Below, piece by piece: positions 1-12,379 of a stretch of DNA of 64,000 nt. The position numbers and the translations under genes are program-made. Position 1 is the first letter of the stretch. Every line of letters starts with the position of its first letter. This DNA comes from Tethya wilhelma (taxonomy: Eukaryota > Porifera > Demospongiae > Tethyida > Tethyidae). The notes below the pieces were generated by a model. The model had not been told where the DNA came from. It searched no databases and was given only the letters and a program-made list of their open reading frames with translations. Location of the stretch: the NCBI GenBank assembly GCA_964030475.1, contig CAXIPT010000001.1, positions 17,943,178 through 18,007,177 of the forward strand. Direction: 5' to 3'.

Positions 1-73
<73 letters not shown>
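1..73. repeat. (AC)n microsatellite at the left edge
   Basis: Uninterrupted AC dinucleotide run. It lies in an intron of the CCDC170-like gene and is cut by the window edge. Confidence 0.95.
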
Positions 74-76
<3 letters not shown>

Positions 77-130
77 CATGTATTTGATTTGTGACAGTTT
101 GTGATGTGTGTCCATGTACTTACACAACAG

Positions 131-3100
131 GTTAGTGCCATTAATCAGGAGCTACAGGAGTTGAGATTGAGAGCTGAAACCATGGAGAAGACCATCAACA
201 CTGCAGAACTAGACTCAAAGGCCAGCAGGTAATCTTACTGATCTGTAATGGAGAAGTGAATCAGGCTGATTTTAATGTAGTGACAAACAGTTCCTGTTTT
301 CCTATATCCGTGCACTACCTTGTCACTATACTCCATGTGTTTATTGTTCCCAGGGAGACCATTCTGAGGCTGGTGTCTGAAGTGAAGAAACATGAGCAGT
401 GTCCACAGCAGATCTCCCAGCTGCAGAAGTCGTGTGATGAACTGAAGGTTTCTTCGAGAGCTAGAGAGGTGGGTGAGAATGAGATGAGAGAGAGACTGCA
501 GGCTGCCAAGGAGACAATGGCAGCTCAGGAGCACGAGTTGCAAGCCAAGGAGAGACGGTGAGTTGATCCTACAGCAGATCTAATGGTGTTCATGCTCCTA
601 TCGTTTGTGATGTACAATGTGTGTGTGTGTTTGTGTAGGATTGTTGAACTAAGTCAAGCAGTTCAGTCGCTAAAATTGACATTAAATTCTGAAAAATCCC
701 TGTCTGAATCCATCCAACTCAAGGTACAGTGGTATATAGCACATTCAGCTGAGTGGAACATATAGTGATTGTGTGATGTGTTTCAATGCAGCATGATGAA
801 CTGTGCAAAGCCATTGCAACTCTCGTCCACTCTCAGTCCATGGAGAGTGGGGTGCTAGTCAATGCCGTCGCTAAAGTAAGGAAACAGACAATACTAGCAT
901 GACTATAGATGTAGTGTAGACCAGTTGAGACACACTAATAGTATGTATGTGCAGTATGTTATTTGTACATATACTGTACATATCATCTGTGAGTCTGTGA
1001 CTGACGAAGGATTTACGTACCATATAGTGGGAAATTTTCGTATGGTGGAACTTTTCGTAATTTTCGTATGCCGTTCGTATATACCAAAATTAAAACTGTG
1101 AATACGAAATTTAAAACTACGAAAAATTTTTCTGGCACGTTTTTTAGGATTTATACGAAATTTTTGCACCAACGAAGATTTACCGCTATACGGTACTATA
1201 TCCCTCAATAAGTCTACAATGATGTTTTTAGTGGCCAGTTGTAATTGTGTGCTCTGTCTCTGTATATAGCATGTCTCAACCCTGAATGACGACCTCAGTG
1301 AGCAGTCATCCCTGGTGGTGGAGTTGGAGTCAACTTGTGAGACATTGAAGAAACAGATCTCTACTGCCGAAGTCAACATTGAGCAGGAGAGTTCAAAGGT
1401 CAAAGAGCTGGAAATAGAGTTGATGACAGCGTGTGTGGCTAGAGATGGTCTCAGAAGAGATGTGGAAAAGGTACCGCAGCATGAATTGATGGAAGATGAA
1501 TATTATTTGAACACTTCAATAGAACAAGTCAGATGTTGTATACTTTTATTTTAGCATAAGGCATTTGAGAAGAAGTTACTCAAAGCAGTTCAGTTGGACA
1601 CTTCCACTGCTGAGATTCTTTCTGGGGAGTTTGCACACGATGCCATCCTCATGAAGGTTGAACAGCTTCTTGGCTCAGAGGTACAGTGTCCGCTGCTCTG
1701 GTAATAATTTAATTGGTCCATTTGATTGTCCTTGTATTGTAGACTCAGAAGTTAGCTGAGAGGCAGTCGATGATGTACTCACTCCAAAGGAAGCTCAAGT
1801 CGTGTCGCCAAGCTCTGGAGAGCAAGGAGCTTCATCTTGGACTGGTTCAAAAGAAGGTCATCACTCTAGAGGATCGCCTACAGACATACAGCCACAGGGA
1901 GTCTGACTGGGAGGATGCAGTCAACAAGGTCTGTGGTCAGCCGATTTCATTCTAGCTTGTAAAATGAGGGAGTGGCCTGGGTACGAGGCTAGTCTGGGGT
2001 AACATTCAAACAAGTATCACTGCTTTTTGTAAGACATAGTTTGTGGTACAATGATTGCTCATTGTGGTGGTGATGGTGTGCAGGTGAAACGACTGGAGAA
2101 GCAGACGGAGAGACTTCAAGCTAAAGTAGCTCAACAGAGAGATGGAATCACACAACTCAAAGCCGAGAACTTGGAAGTCCAGAAACTCAAGGTACCTCAA
2201 GGACACTATTATTTGTGGGTAGTAATTTTGGTAATTTAGTGAATGAGGACATTTTCACTAATTTAAGTATGCACTAAATATTCAAGAAAATTTTAATGTA
2301 CGAATAGAAATTTAATTAGTACACGCAATAATAGTAGTAATCCTATCATGATGAAATTTTTTCACATTAATACGTATTTACCTCTCTCTCTCTCAGCACC
2401 AGTGCAGTGAACAGGAGCACAGGATAGCAGAGCTGATGGGGAATGTGGATGAACTGACAGAGACAAGAACACGCAATGCCCAACAGCTAGCAGAGGCCAG
2501 GAAGAAGGTTCAGAGCTGTGTGAGCAAGGAGAGCAGTGAGGTAGAGAGACTAAAGAGTGAGGCCAAAACATTGAGTTGTCAGATGGAGGCTCTGAAAGAG
2601 AGAGAAAAGCAGGTATGTGTAATCTGGCTCAATCCAATTTCTATCTCAATGTTATTGACTTGTATCCACACACATTTCACTGATGAACCTAACACTAGTT
2701 GCATTTCCATTCTTTAAACTGCAACAAAATGTAGTCACTCTGCACTTGGTGGCTTGCTACATACACACATGGTAGCCTGATCCCCAGGCTCCTCTTTGAC
2801 CTCACGGAAAAGGTCAAAGGGGAGCCTAGGGAACCGTCTACACACGTGGTACAATTGGTTTGTTTTACACAAGTTAACAGTTGACTTGTGGTGTTCAATT
2901 CTTTCCCTTTAGTTGAGTGTGTTCAGAGCGACAGTGAAAAGGTTACTTAGCGGCAACAGTACTGGAGGGGATGTCCCTAGTGATTATGATCTTATTGCAA
3001 AACTTGAGGAGTGCATTGCTCTTCAGAAGAAGCACAAAGAGACAGCAAAATGTCTACAGGCTAGTTTGAAGCAACTTGAAATAGGGTTTAAAACTAATTA

Positions 3101-3137
3101 CAATGATGCATTGACTTTGATTGACTCAGATCCTTAG
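131..3137 (+). CDS. CCDC170: CCDC170-like coiled-coil protein, 3' part (10 exons)
   Basis: Exons read as 131-228, 354-557, 639-723, 792-875, 1270-1470, 1555-1680, 1743-1928, 2084-2191, 2397-2612 and 2913-3137 (stop). All junctions are GT..AG and keep one frame, giving about 510 residues. The 5' end lies before the window. The protein is almost entirely heptad-rich coiled coil, full of E/K/Q/L. The block with LQRKLKSCRQALESKELHLG, the RLEKQTERLQ block and the tail with EKQLSVFRATVKRLL and DYDLIAKLEECI follow the order I recall for the C-terminal half of vertebrate CCDC170, a microtubule- and Golgi-associated coiled-coil protein. A different long coiled-coil protein remains possible, because such sequences align promiscuously. 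NPC2 starts 180 bp downstream on the same strand. The intron between exons 4 and 5 carries a MITE. Confidence 0.72.
1018..1195. mobile_element. MITE with TACCATATAG / CTATACGGTA ends
   Basis: About 178 bp in a CCDC170-like intron. The ends TACCATATAG (1018) and CTATACGGTA (1186-1195) form imperfect inverted repeats. The interior is AT-rich with several TTCGTA/TACGAA words in both orientations, and there is no coding capacity. Similar ends recur near 5200, 6955 and 10021, so I treat them as one loose family of non-autonomous DNA elements. Confidence 0.6.
1966..1996. repeat. Copy of the dispersed GGCCTGGGTACGAGGCTAG word
   Basis: This intronic 25-30 bp word matches one arm of the 39-bp perfect palindrome at 61462-61545 and the copy at 36694-36739. 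It is part of a dispersed short-repeat family. Confidence 0.6.
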
Positions 3138-3316
3138 CATTTTCACTTTGATTTTTGATTGTGCCAACAGGTGCCCATTCCACAATATTCTTTTTGTATT
3201 TCCCGCTTGATTTGAGCATGCGCAGCTATGATATGAAAGGAGAAGTTACTAGAATCAGGTGATCGATTATCCACGTGCTTGCATCCTCAAGATTTCGAGT
3301 GTGAAAAGACGATAAT

Positions 3317-4012
3317 ATGAAGGCTGTTGTGGTGTTTTTGTGTTTGTTTGTCGGTGTTGTCTACTCTGGGACACCGTGGCAGTTCTGCAAAGGTAAAGTG
3401 ATCCAAGTGACAGTAGTACAGTTATAATATTGCAGCTGCTGTAAATTATAATTACTGAAATTGATTTAAAATTCTTTGCAGGATTTTCTGCCAGTAGTAA
3501 GGTTGGTGTGACAATTGTGGATGTGCCTGGATGCTCTGCACCCCCATGTACCTTGAAGAGAGGTTCTACTGCCACCGTCAACATTACTTTCAAAGCCAGT
3601 GAGTATGATCAATTTTGGTTTACTTCTTTAGAAGCAATAATTATGCTTGTTCATTTTCTTGGTAGATGCTGACATCAAAGATGTCGTAAACCACCTATAT
3701 GGACACATTGCTGGAATCAATGTGCCATTTCCTGGATTCCCTGATAACGAGACTGATGCCTGCAAGCTGCTGATCGGAGGAACTCACTGCCCCTTTGTAA
3801 AATCCTCAGCGTATGATGAAGTTGTTGTATTTCCTGTCTCCTCCAGTTTCCCTGCTGTGAGTTCACGTTCTAATGATATGTGTACATTGCTGTTGAATGT
3901 TTTCCCACATACTCTCTCGGTTGTTTAGATAACCACCACTGCTGTTTGGAAGCTGGAAGATGACAGTGGTACGGAAGTAGGTTGTTTTGAACTCCCAGTC
4001 AAACTTGAATAA
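3317..4012 (+). CDS. NPC2: NPC2-like secreted ML-domain sterol-binding protein
   Basis: Four exons: 3317-3392, 3482-3598, 3666-3856 and 3929-4012. They total 468 nt, giving 155 aa, which is normal for NPC2. Residues 1-17 are a hydrophobic signal peptide (MKAVVVFLCLFVGVVYS). The mature protein has the six-cysteine ML pattern: FCK, GCSAPPC, ACKLLIGGTHCPF and a C-terminal GCFELPVKLE. NPC2 proteins bind sterols in the late endosome/lysosome lumen and pass them to NPC1. The ATG was chosen because it opens the signal peptide and the four exons stay in frame. A second NPC2-type first exon lies 286 bp downstream (4298). ATGCGCA, an NRF1-like half motif, lies about 95 bp before the start. Confidence 0.9.
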
Positions 4013-4233
4013 ACTATTGTACTGATCAGTGTACAGGATTGAATGTGTTGGGTTGTTTTAATTATTTACTGTTGTGTAATCATTTTTGCATGTTTATATC
4101 GAGTTGTTTGCTTAAATTACATATACAATAATTATTATATGCTCTATCATTGTTGCATTACTGTGCATGTGGTACAGGGTGGCTGTGTCAGCTGGCTACA
4201 TGTATCATTACACTAAATCTCTTCTCAGGTCAA

Positions 4234-4245
4234 TGCGCATGCGCA
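4234..4245. promoter_or_regulatory. NRF1-like palindrome TGCGCATGCGCA
   Basis: This perfect 12-bp palindrome matches the NRF1 consensus and lies 52 bp upstream of the ATG of the truncated NPC2 paralogue. A similar but shorter word precedes the intact NPC2 gene, so the two copies may have inherited similar promoters. Activity is inferred only. Confidence 0.4.
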
Positions 4246-4297
4246 AAATATTTGTATGCTCTGACCGCATCACACCATAAAACCATAGCTAACCATA

Positions 4298-4553
4298 ATG
4301 AAGGCAATTGCTGGCCTGCTGTTTTTGTTGGCGACCTTAGCTTTTACGAGAGCAGACACACCATGGCAACCTTGCAAAGGTGAGCCGTTATAATCTATAA
4401 TTGTCCTCATACCTTTCCTCTAGTTTACTGTAAACTTTATGATCATACCTTTAGTCATCTGCATGATCATTGATTGAATTGGGTGTGTATTTCACTCTGC
4501 AGGTTATTCTTCCAGTAGTCCTATTGCTATCACCAAGATTACATTGAAAGGAT
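4298..4553 (+). pseudogene. Truncated NPC2 paralogue (exons 1 and part of 2)
   Basis: Exon 4298-4379 encodes a signal peptide followed by DTPWQPCKG, matching GTPWQFCKG of the intact NPC2. A GT donor and an acceptor at 4501-4502 lead to a second exon, GYSSSSPIAITKITLKG, which stops at an N (4554). The cysteine pair, exon 3 and exon 4 of NPC2 are not found downstream. Instead a pogo-like terminus and a MITE follow. It is either a broken tandem duplicate or a copy shortened by an assembly collapse at the N. Confidence 0.65.
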
Positions 4554-4808
4554 NAATTGGACACAACCACAGACCACTAATTGAGGCCACAACAACCTAC
4601 ACACAAGTACATTTGGTTTCAGTTTGCCACTGGAATGCATGATGCTATGGCATACTGGGTGTGGTCTACTAAAAATAAAATTTTTGATATTTGTGACGTT
4701 TTTGTTTATACTTGGTTACCACATTCGGGAACGTTTGCATACTACTCGGTGTATTGTGCATTTTGCTGTTACTGGCATAATAGTACTACGTGGTCAGCTG
4801 GGTTATTA

Positions 4809-5130
4809 CAGTAGAACCTTGATTATCTGAACCTCGCTTATCCAAACTCTCGATTATCCAAACAGAGCTGGATGGCCAAATTTTGGTTAATTAGAACAGA
4901 TCTGAACAGACTCTGCCCTCTTTTCGAGCTTGAGGCTTGACGCCATTACTCTAGCCATTATTATTCTAAGAAAAATACAATGTACATGTACCAGTGCTTT
5001 GAGATGGTAAAGAGCTACTAAAACTATCATGGCTACTGCTAGAGCAGCAAAACCAAGTGCAATTTAACGCTTCAGTTATCCAAACAAATTCAGTTTTCCG
5101 AATGCTGGAAATTAGCACCCACATGACCAA
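4809..5130. mobile_element. Left end of a pogo/Tigger-like DNA element
   Basis: The sequence after a TA reads CAGTAGAACCTTGATTATCT and then repeats CTTATCCAAAC, GATTATCCAAAC and GTTATCCAAAC words, as in Tc1/pogo-type inverted termini. I cannot find a matching right terminus. The right limit is a guess based on the last ATCCAAAC word near 5085. No transposase frame is visible. Confidence 0.4.
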
Positions 5131-5199
5131 GTCAAGGCAGTGAAATCACATGCACACACAAGCTGTATTTTTTATTCAGGCTAACAGAGTCATCAATAA

Positions 5200-5369
5200 T
5201 ACCATATAGCACAAAATATTGGAGGGAATAAAATTTGGCGGATTTTATTTTGGCGTTTGTGCATACAGCAATACACGTATTCTATATGTGCATGCGCAAA
5301 AATGACAATTTGGCAGATTTAATATTGGCAGTCCTTACCGAAACCGCCAAATTTTTGTGCTATACGGTA
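5200..5369. mobile_element. MITE (TACCATATAGCACAAAAT ends) overlapping the claspin 3' end
   Basis: 170 bp with terminal inverted repeats TACCATATAGCACAAAAT and ATTTTTGTGCTATACGGTA. The interior carries TTGGCGGATTTTATTTTGGCG and related words. A second diverged copy sits at 6955-7157. The claspin open frame continues into this element and stops inside it (5319-5321). Confidence 0.75.
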
Positions 5370-8300
5370 ATTATTGCCAAAAATATCCCCTTCCAAACCA
5401 TCTCTCAAGTATGAACTCACTTTCTTCCCGCCCTTGTCTAAGTGAGAAGCAGGCGTGTTTATTTTCTGAAACACAAACCCTCGTCCTGTGCTCACGTTGC
5501 CAGGGGTGACAGCACCTGAGAGAGAGGAGGAGGAGAGACGATGGGAGGAGGCAGTGGAGGAACGCTTGAGGAAGGAACCACATCGATTGCGATGTTTGTT
5601 TCCTGTGGAGTGCAGCCTCAGGGTCGGTACCTCTGCCTTGAGAGAGGGCTCAGGAGCTGGGGAGATGAGAGAGAGAGAACGACTTAGTATATTGAATCTG
5701 AGATTATTGATAGCAGCTTGATTACAGAGTCAAAGATTGGACAACAAGCAAAGAGCCTGAGAACAGACTAGGCTAGACAAAGACAAGCTTTCAACTTGCT
5801 ATGAACTGCACTTGTAACAGCACTACAGTTGCTCATGTACAGTACCACCTACTGTTGAGGAGAGAGTGAGTGGTGGTGTCCTCTATCATGCCCAGGATGC
5901 TCTGGCTGTTCTCGTCCATCAGCATCACACAGCCCTCCTTCTCCTGCACACAGAGGACATCATCACAATGAAACACTGATATATACATGTAACAGGAAGG
6001 CCTGGGATCTGGGAACGAGGCTAATCTAAACCATCCCTCTCCCTCTCTCCCCCGACTCACCCTGCACTTCCTGATGAATTCCTCCCTCTCCAGACGATCA
6101 ATCCTCCTCTTTGTTTCTGCCTGGCTGCTCATCTCAGCCCCGCCCCTCTCCTCCTCGCCCCCTGCCCCCTCACCATCACTGTGGACCCCCTCTGAGAACA
6201 GGTCCAGGGACCCGGCCTCCGAACCCCGGGGGTTGAAATGACGAGTACGAAAGAATCCATTCTTCATTGCCAATCCATCTTCATAAAGATCACCCTCTGC
6301 TCAACAGGACAGGGGAAGGAAGGTAGACAGACATGTACACTGCATCTCAAACAAAGATAAGTAAATACCTTTTAGAAACCTCTCCTTGAAGTCCCTCAGG
6401 TCAGCCTTGTCATCAGCAAATGTCTCTTTCCTGGAGTCAACCAAAGAAGGCAAACATCAACCTCCTTACAGCATGGAAGCCATTACCTCCAGTCAGTCAC
6501 AGCCATCATTATAGGGGGCAGAGGAGGTATGACACACGAGGGTCAATGCTGACTCAGCATATTAGTGCATGTCATCAAATCCAATAGCAAGATATTGTAG
6601 TCACATGATTGAAATATAATTAGGCTGTGAAATTGACACTCACATGTCATACCTCTTCTGTCGAGTGTACCAACCACTCATTGTCACACCCATTGCCACA
6701 CGGACTGACCAAATATGTCCATCCACCCCCACCCACTCACATGTGTGCCTTGTTCACTTGGTCCCAGAGCTCGCTGTCAGAGAGTGGGACATCAGACCCC
6801 GCCCCCTCATCCTCCTCGTACTCCTCATTAGCGTAGAGGTCGTCCTCTTCGTCCCGGTCCGATCCCACGTCAGATCCTGAGAGCTCTGCCTCACTCTCGA
6901 CAAACTCAGCTAGACGTTCCCTAAGAGAGAGAGATTACTACTAGCTTATACAGTACCATATTATAGCACAAAATATGGGCAAGAATAAAACTTGGCAGAT
7001 TGTCAAAAATTTCATGATTGGTGGATTTTATTTTGGCGGTAGCACACATAGCAATACACGTCTTCCGTATGTGCTGTGCAAAAATGACTGTTTGGCGGAT
7101 TTAATATTGACAATCCTTACCAAAACCGCCAATCCGCCAAAATTTTGTCCTATGTATACAGAAATAATGGATTGGAGTTATTTACAATAATTCAGTAGAA
7201 TTTAAAAAAAGAGCCCAAGAATGAGGTTCGAATACTGACAATAAACGACTCACTCTTTGTTTGGTTTCTGTTTCACTCTCAGTCTCCTCCGTTTGATCAC
7301 CGGCATCACATCCTCATCATCACTGTCATCACCAGTGACCTTTGACCTCTGGTGAGCTGGCTGTAGTTTCAACTGTCTCTCGGCCCATCTCAGCACCGCC
7401 TGGTCCCCTGCCACGCCTTCAAACACACCCCCTCCATTCTGACTGATATTATCAATGACAGCACGCTGCTTCAATGATGTGACCTTTGTACTCTGAGTGG
7501 GTTGCATCATGGGGAAAACCCCTGAGCACAGTCCAATGACCTCGCTCATTTCAGTTGAGTTCTGACTGTCCTCACTCATCAAGCCATCTCTGGCCTGCTC
7601 ATCAAGGAGCTTCAAAATGGACGGTGGTTTTGATTGGAGGGGCAGTCCCAATAACTCCCTGACACCTTGAGTGCTACTACTGTCTGAAGGGTGACGTCTC
7701 CTGTCAGTCATGTGACCAGCAGGTGGGTGCTGTGATTGGTCAAATCGTCCGGAACAGAGAGCAAGCAGTTCATCTTCGTTGTTGAGCTTTGACGGGCGTC
7801 CATCTTGAGTTGGGTCCATGATGCTCTTGATGGCAGAGACAACAGGAGAACTGTACTTCTTCTCCTTGTGAAGACACAGAAATCTAAAGTAGGAGAGAGA
7901 GAGACAAAATAAGGTTCTCTGTATCATTTATCATGATGTACATATGTACATACATAGGTTGGAGAATTTTTGATGCAATACTATTGAATGAGAAAACACA
8001 CACACACAAACCTACTATCACTACTTTATGCTGTGACTGTGAGTGCCTTATTGGTGTACATTAAAATGATGTACGTGACATAAATTTGGCACGGAGGCTA
8101 ATGCATCGTGCTAGACTGGTTACTACGACTGATTCAATTTGTTCTCATGCACTTCAGGTTAGCCAACAGTCAAATTCAATTTCCATATCACTCATTCTTC
8201 TTCTGATAGGCAATACCCCATCACATCACAACCATGTTGGACTGTGATGACGTTTGGTTTCCATTTTGTGCTATTGCTAACAATTTAACAAAGACAGCCA

Positions 8301-11300
8301 TTCAGAATAAACATTTCACTGAAAATCATCTACTTTTCACTGTTAAGACTAGTGCTGAAAAGTCAACCAAAATTTTGCAATCTACTGTAAAATAATCTCA
8401 CCCGTCCTCATCCAGGAACTGAGACTCCTCTTCATGGTACGTGGTCTGTGTTTGAAGCTCCTCCGCCTGAGTGGTAAGGGGTGTGGCCAGTGTCGGCTGC
8501 CACTGGGAGTCAGGATGAAAAGAGAGCTGCGTCCTCAGACCAGGCTTCTAGGGAGAGAGAGAGAGAGAGAGAGAGAAATGGAAATCAGCCTAATGAAATA
8601 GCCTAAAAATTACTTTGCTCAAAACCAATATTACTATATATACGTACATATAATATTATACAAGTTTTATGACAAATAATCGCAGCACAGATTCAGTACA
8701 TGTGTGGTAAATGAAATTCAAGGGTTCACACTGCACATACTCTTGCAAGGTGGATGCTTTACGTATACCCTCACCTTCTTCTCTGCCAGTTCAAAGCTGT
8801 CATCTCGTGGCAGCTGAGCTGGGGGCAGGGAGTGGCCTCCCCACTGGAAGCTCATCTCAAGACTGCTGTTGTCCATGTGGCCAGTGGTGTCCAGGGAGCC
8901 TTCCTCAGCCTCACTCTTTCTTTCCACACCATCATCATCTAGAACAGAGTGAGCAGCACTGGTTGTGTCTGGCTGGGGGGTGCCCCCTGCCGTCATTGGA
9001 CTGGGGGAGTCTTCCTCACTACCAAAGGAATCGTTGAACATCAGAGGAGGCATGCTCCCCTCCTCTGGGTCCACTAACAAGCTGAACCTCCTCTTAGCTG
9101 CTGTAGAGGAGAGGCTTGTCCTCTCTGGATTGGGTAGAACAGTGTCTCCTCTCAAGTCTTCAAAGAGACTAGCACTGTCTGCTGTGTTCTCAGAGGGAGG
9201 GGCCAGCTTGGGAGGGTCTGAGGTTGCTGGGTTGGTGGTGTCTTCAACGTCAGAATCTTCATCAGAGTCAAGAACATTGGACTTCCTTTTCTTCTTCTTC
9301 TTGGGAGGGTTAGTTCTAAAGCCAACTGATTCTCCATCATCATCTTCTCTGTCACTGCTGCTAGAGTTGTCTCCCTCAGGAGGCTCAGCTGGGTGGTCTT
9401 CTTCTTCATCAAAGTCACTGCAAACGTCACTCTCTTCATTGGCTGCTGCCTTGTCATCCTGGATGTACTCCTCATCACTGGTCTCAGCATCTGGAGGGGA
9501 GGGGAGAACACAGAAATGATGATAACTTATAATTTTAAAACATTTTAAAATGAAGATATAGGGAGAAAGAGAACAGAGTTGCTACGATTGTGTGAAAAAA
9601 AGGTAGGTTATAAGGAGTATCAGTTAGAATGCATGGGAATACAGAGAACAGTAGATTAGCTGACATTTCTCAAAGATCAACATACAGGATCAACACAGAA
9701 AACACACATTAAATTCTTTAGGTTAATAATCTGCCAATCATTAAACCACCCACACCAGTGAACCAACAGTCAGTGTTGACATTGTCCAACCCCCATGGAC
9801 CAGCCTCCCACCTGTGGTGTCCCCATCTGTCATCTCCGCCTCCTCCTCCTCCTCCTCATTCAGCCCCTCCTCTTCGCTGTAGAGTCTCCTCTTCTCCTCC
9901 AGAGCCCTCCTCTCCTCGGCCTTACGTTGAGACAACTGCCGACGCATCGACTCACGCCAGTGCTGGCGGATGGCACCTACAATGAGTCACATGATATGTC
10001 AGTAATAATGCTCTATACCATACCGTATGGCTCCAAATTTTCATGGCACAATATTTTTTCGTGAATTTTGTGATTTGACCATAATTATGAAAAATTTCTC
10101 CACAAAAATTTAGAAAACTGTATATCTGCAATATAATTTCAGAGATTATGATTCACGAAAATTTGTTCAAAACTACACAAAGACAGACTTTTCACAAACT
10201 TTTCGTGCTACGAAAATTTGGAGCTACATGGTACTACATTTTGGAAATTCTATTTCGTTGACATTTCCCCCCACTGAAACACTGCCAATAAAGACTACCA
10301 AACTCCCCCAAAAGATACACAGTAAGTGGGAGATTGTTTTCTAAATCAGACAAACTATATTGTGTACACTGACTGACAGCTACCAGCCTAGCTGACCAAC
10401 CCTCGCCCCGTGCCATACCCACCTGGCTGTCCCTGTAGCTTGGCTATCATGTCCTGAGACACCACCGGGTTCACTTTAGCTCCACCCTCTTCAGCCACGC
10501 CCCCCACCTGTGACTGGGACTGAGAGGTCTCTCTCTTTGTTGCGGGAAGAGACTCAAGATGTTTTGAAAGACGTTCTTGAAACTTTTCCACCTCTGTCAA
10601 CTCTCTCTCTGGCTCCAGGTTGAGCTCCAGACCAAGATGGAAGTTGTCCTGTGAGCTGAGTTGAGGCACCAATGGTGGTACAGGGGTGGAGAGGGACTGG
10701 GAGCCCTCTGGGTGGCTGTCCTCTTCTTCTTGTGGTTTGCTTGCCTCCAGTTCTTGCCGAGCTAGCTGAGCACTGAACAGACTAGTTATGGTTCTCTGCT
10801 GTGGCTTCCTAGCAGAGAGAAGAGGAGCTGTAGCTGTCTTCTTTGATCTACCAGCCTGTTCCATTTCACCTCCACCATCTTGCTTCATACCGCTGCTCTC
10901 CTCTGACAGTAATGCCACACGCTTCACCTCATCTTCCCTGGCCCCACCCCCCTCCTCCTCCTCCCCACCAGTACTGCCACCTGAACACTCACTGCCAGTG
11001 CTGTGGGTTCTACAGTGTGTGTCACCATCATCAGGCTGGATCGGAGAAGCTACTGATGGTTTAACATAATCAGTATTATCATTCGAGGGGGCAGGCACAA
11101 TATCCCCTTCATTATCATCACCCCCTAAAGATTGGCTTGGGAGACTCTCATTTGGTGATGGTAGTTCATTGTGTGAGTTAGAGGGTGTCTCTGAGCTGGG
11201 GAAGGGGGCTATGGTGTCATCGTCAGGTAGTTTGACAGCACTGCTACAAGGTTTGTTTTCCCTGTATGGAGTTGTGTGTGTGTGTGCACGGTGTAATGGT

Positions 11301-12379
11301 ACAGCGTTGCTATGCGTGAGTGAGTCGGTGAACATAGCAACCTGTTGGGAGACAATGAAAGAAAGAAACAGCTGAACACAAACACACACACACTTGTTAA
11401 AAGGTGTTAATAACAAGAGCTAGTGGTAGAAAACGTCACACCATTTATAGCCTAACAACAACCTATTAATAGCACCTTTTGAAGCAAATGTTACCATGGA
11501 TATTATCACTTCTATAACACTGTAACAACCCATAAGGATATAATAATTATACAAACCAGACGGCTGTAATGTTCACTGGTTACCAGGCTATCGCTTTATA
11601 ACAACAAACCAAGCAAAACATGTTCACCTCAAGAATCTATGTACCTTGTTAGCACACAAACACATATCTTCATTCTACTCACTTGTTTTTGTCTTTGATG
11701 ACAGCAGCAACTGGCTTCGTCTTCAGTGACACCACGGCAAGACCGCTGGCCACACCCACTGACTTCCTGTTCCGCAGCTTGGTCAGGAAGCCATCCAAGG
11801 TCTTCGTCTTGGGTTGGTACTTGGGCAGATTCACAGACGACTCTAAATAAAGCACACACACACACACATTTGTGAGGTGTCTCACACCACTGACACTCCA
11901 TCAACCCACCTCTGACCACCTTCTGACTGTCACTTAGCATCTGCTTCAATTCACTCTTCTTTGAACGTTGTCGCTATGAAAACACGTGCAAATTCAGCAT
12001 AATTTGATTCACTTCAGCTACAACACCATTTAACTATCGTTGGCTAGTCTAAACCACAGACCTTCTTTGGTTCATCTTGAGATTTGCTTCCTCTCTTCTT
12101 CTTCTTCCCTGGGCTGCTGGGAGGTGGTGGAGAGGTGGACTCTGGTCGTGGAGACTGGGAGAGAGGCTCTTGCCGCTCATTGGACTCCTCTCCTTCACTC
12201 TCGCCACTGGAGTCATTGCCAGTACCAAACAGGTCAGATTTTTGGAGCAGCTGGGGTTGTGTGTGTGTGTGTGTGTGAGAGCACTCAGTGTGTAAAGCTC
12301 TTGTAGAAAGATAGCTAGAACTGAAACTTACTCTCTCGAGCACACTGCTCTCTCCTCCTTCAGCTACAGCCACCGCCAT
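5319..12379 (-). CDS. CLSPN: Claspin (replication-checkpoint adaptor)
   Basis: Exons on the minus strand: 12379-12332, 12250-12062, 11973-11910, 11842-11683, 11309-10423 (acceptor uncertain, chosen to keep frame), 9976-9812, 9490-8775, 8547-8402, 7883-7254, 6920-6741, 6430-6369, 6296-6061, 5943-5853 and 5656-5319. They total 3912 nt, about 1303 aa (human claspin is 1339). Acidic and serine-rich throughout. Exon 9 holds two Chk1-binding-type motifs, [10 protein letters not shown] and [10 protein letters not shown] (roughly residues 830 and 905), matching the claspin ExxxLC[S/T]GxF repeat. Exon 10 has the acidic [16 protein letters not shown] stretch before [10 protein letters not shown], followed by [17 protein letters not shown] and GDLYEDG, as in claspin C-termini. 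The last exon has GFVFQ. Claspin bridges ATR and Chk1 at forks and travels with the replisome. The final residues come from a MITE unless a GTGAGT donor near 5422 is used. The start is 376 bp from the oppositely oriented RING-PDZ gene. Confidence 0.88.
6955..7157. mobile_element. MITE copy in a claspin intron
   Basis: Related to 5200-5369. It shares TAGCACAAAATAT at the left, ATTTTATTTTGGCGG inside and a right end near ATTTTGTCCTATGTA. It lies between claspin exons 9 and 10 and is non-coding. Confidence 0.6.
10021..10233. mobile_element. MITE in a claspin intron (TACCGTATGGCTCCAAATTTTC ends)
   Basis: 213 bp with inverted ends TACCGTATGGCTCCAAATTT and AAATTTGGAGCTACATGGTA. The interior is AT-rich with ACGAAAATTT/AAATTTTCGT words in both orientations. 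It lies between claspin exons 5 and 6. Confidence 0.65.

Noticed and set aside
5371..5583. 70-codon minus-strand frame near the claspin 3' end
   Set aside because: Shadow of the last claspin exon in another frame.
7220..7240. GGTTCGAAT word as a tRNA B-box
   Set aside because: No matching T-stem complement or A-box at the proper distance.
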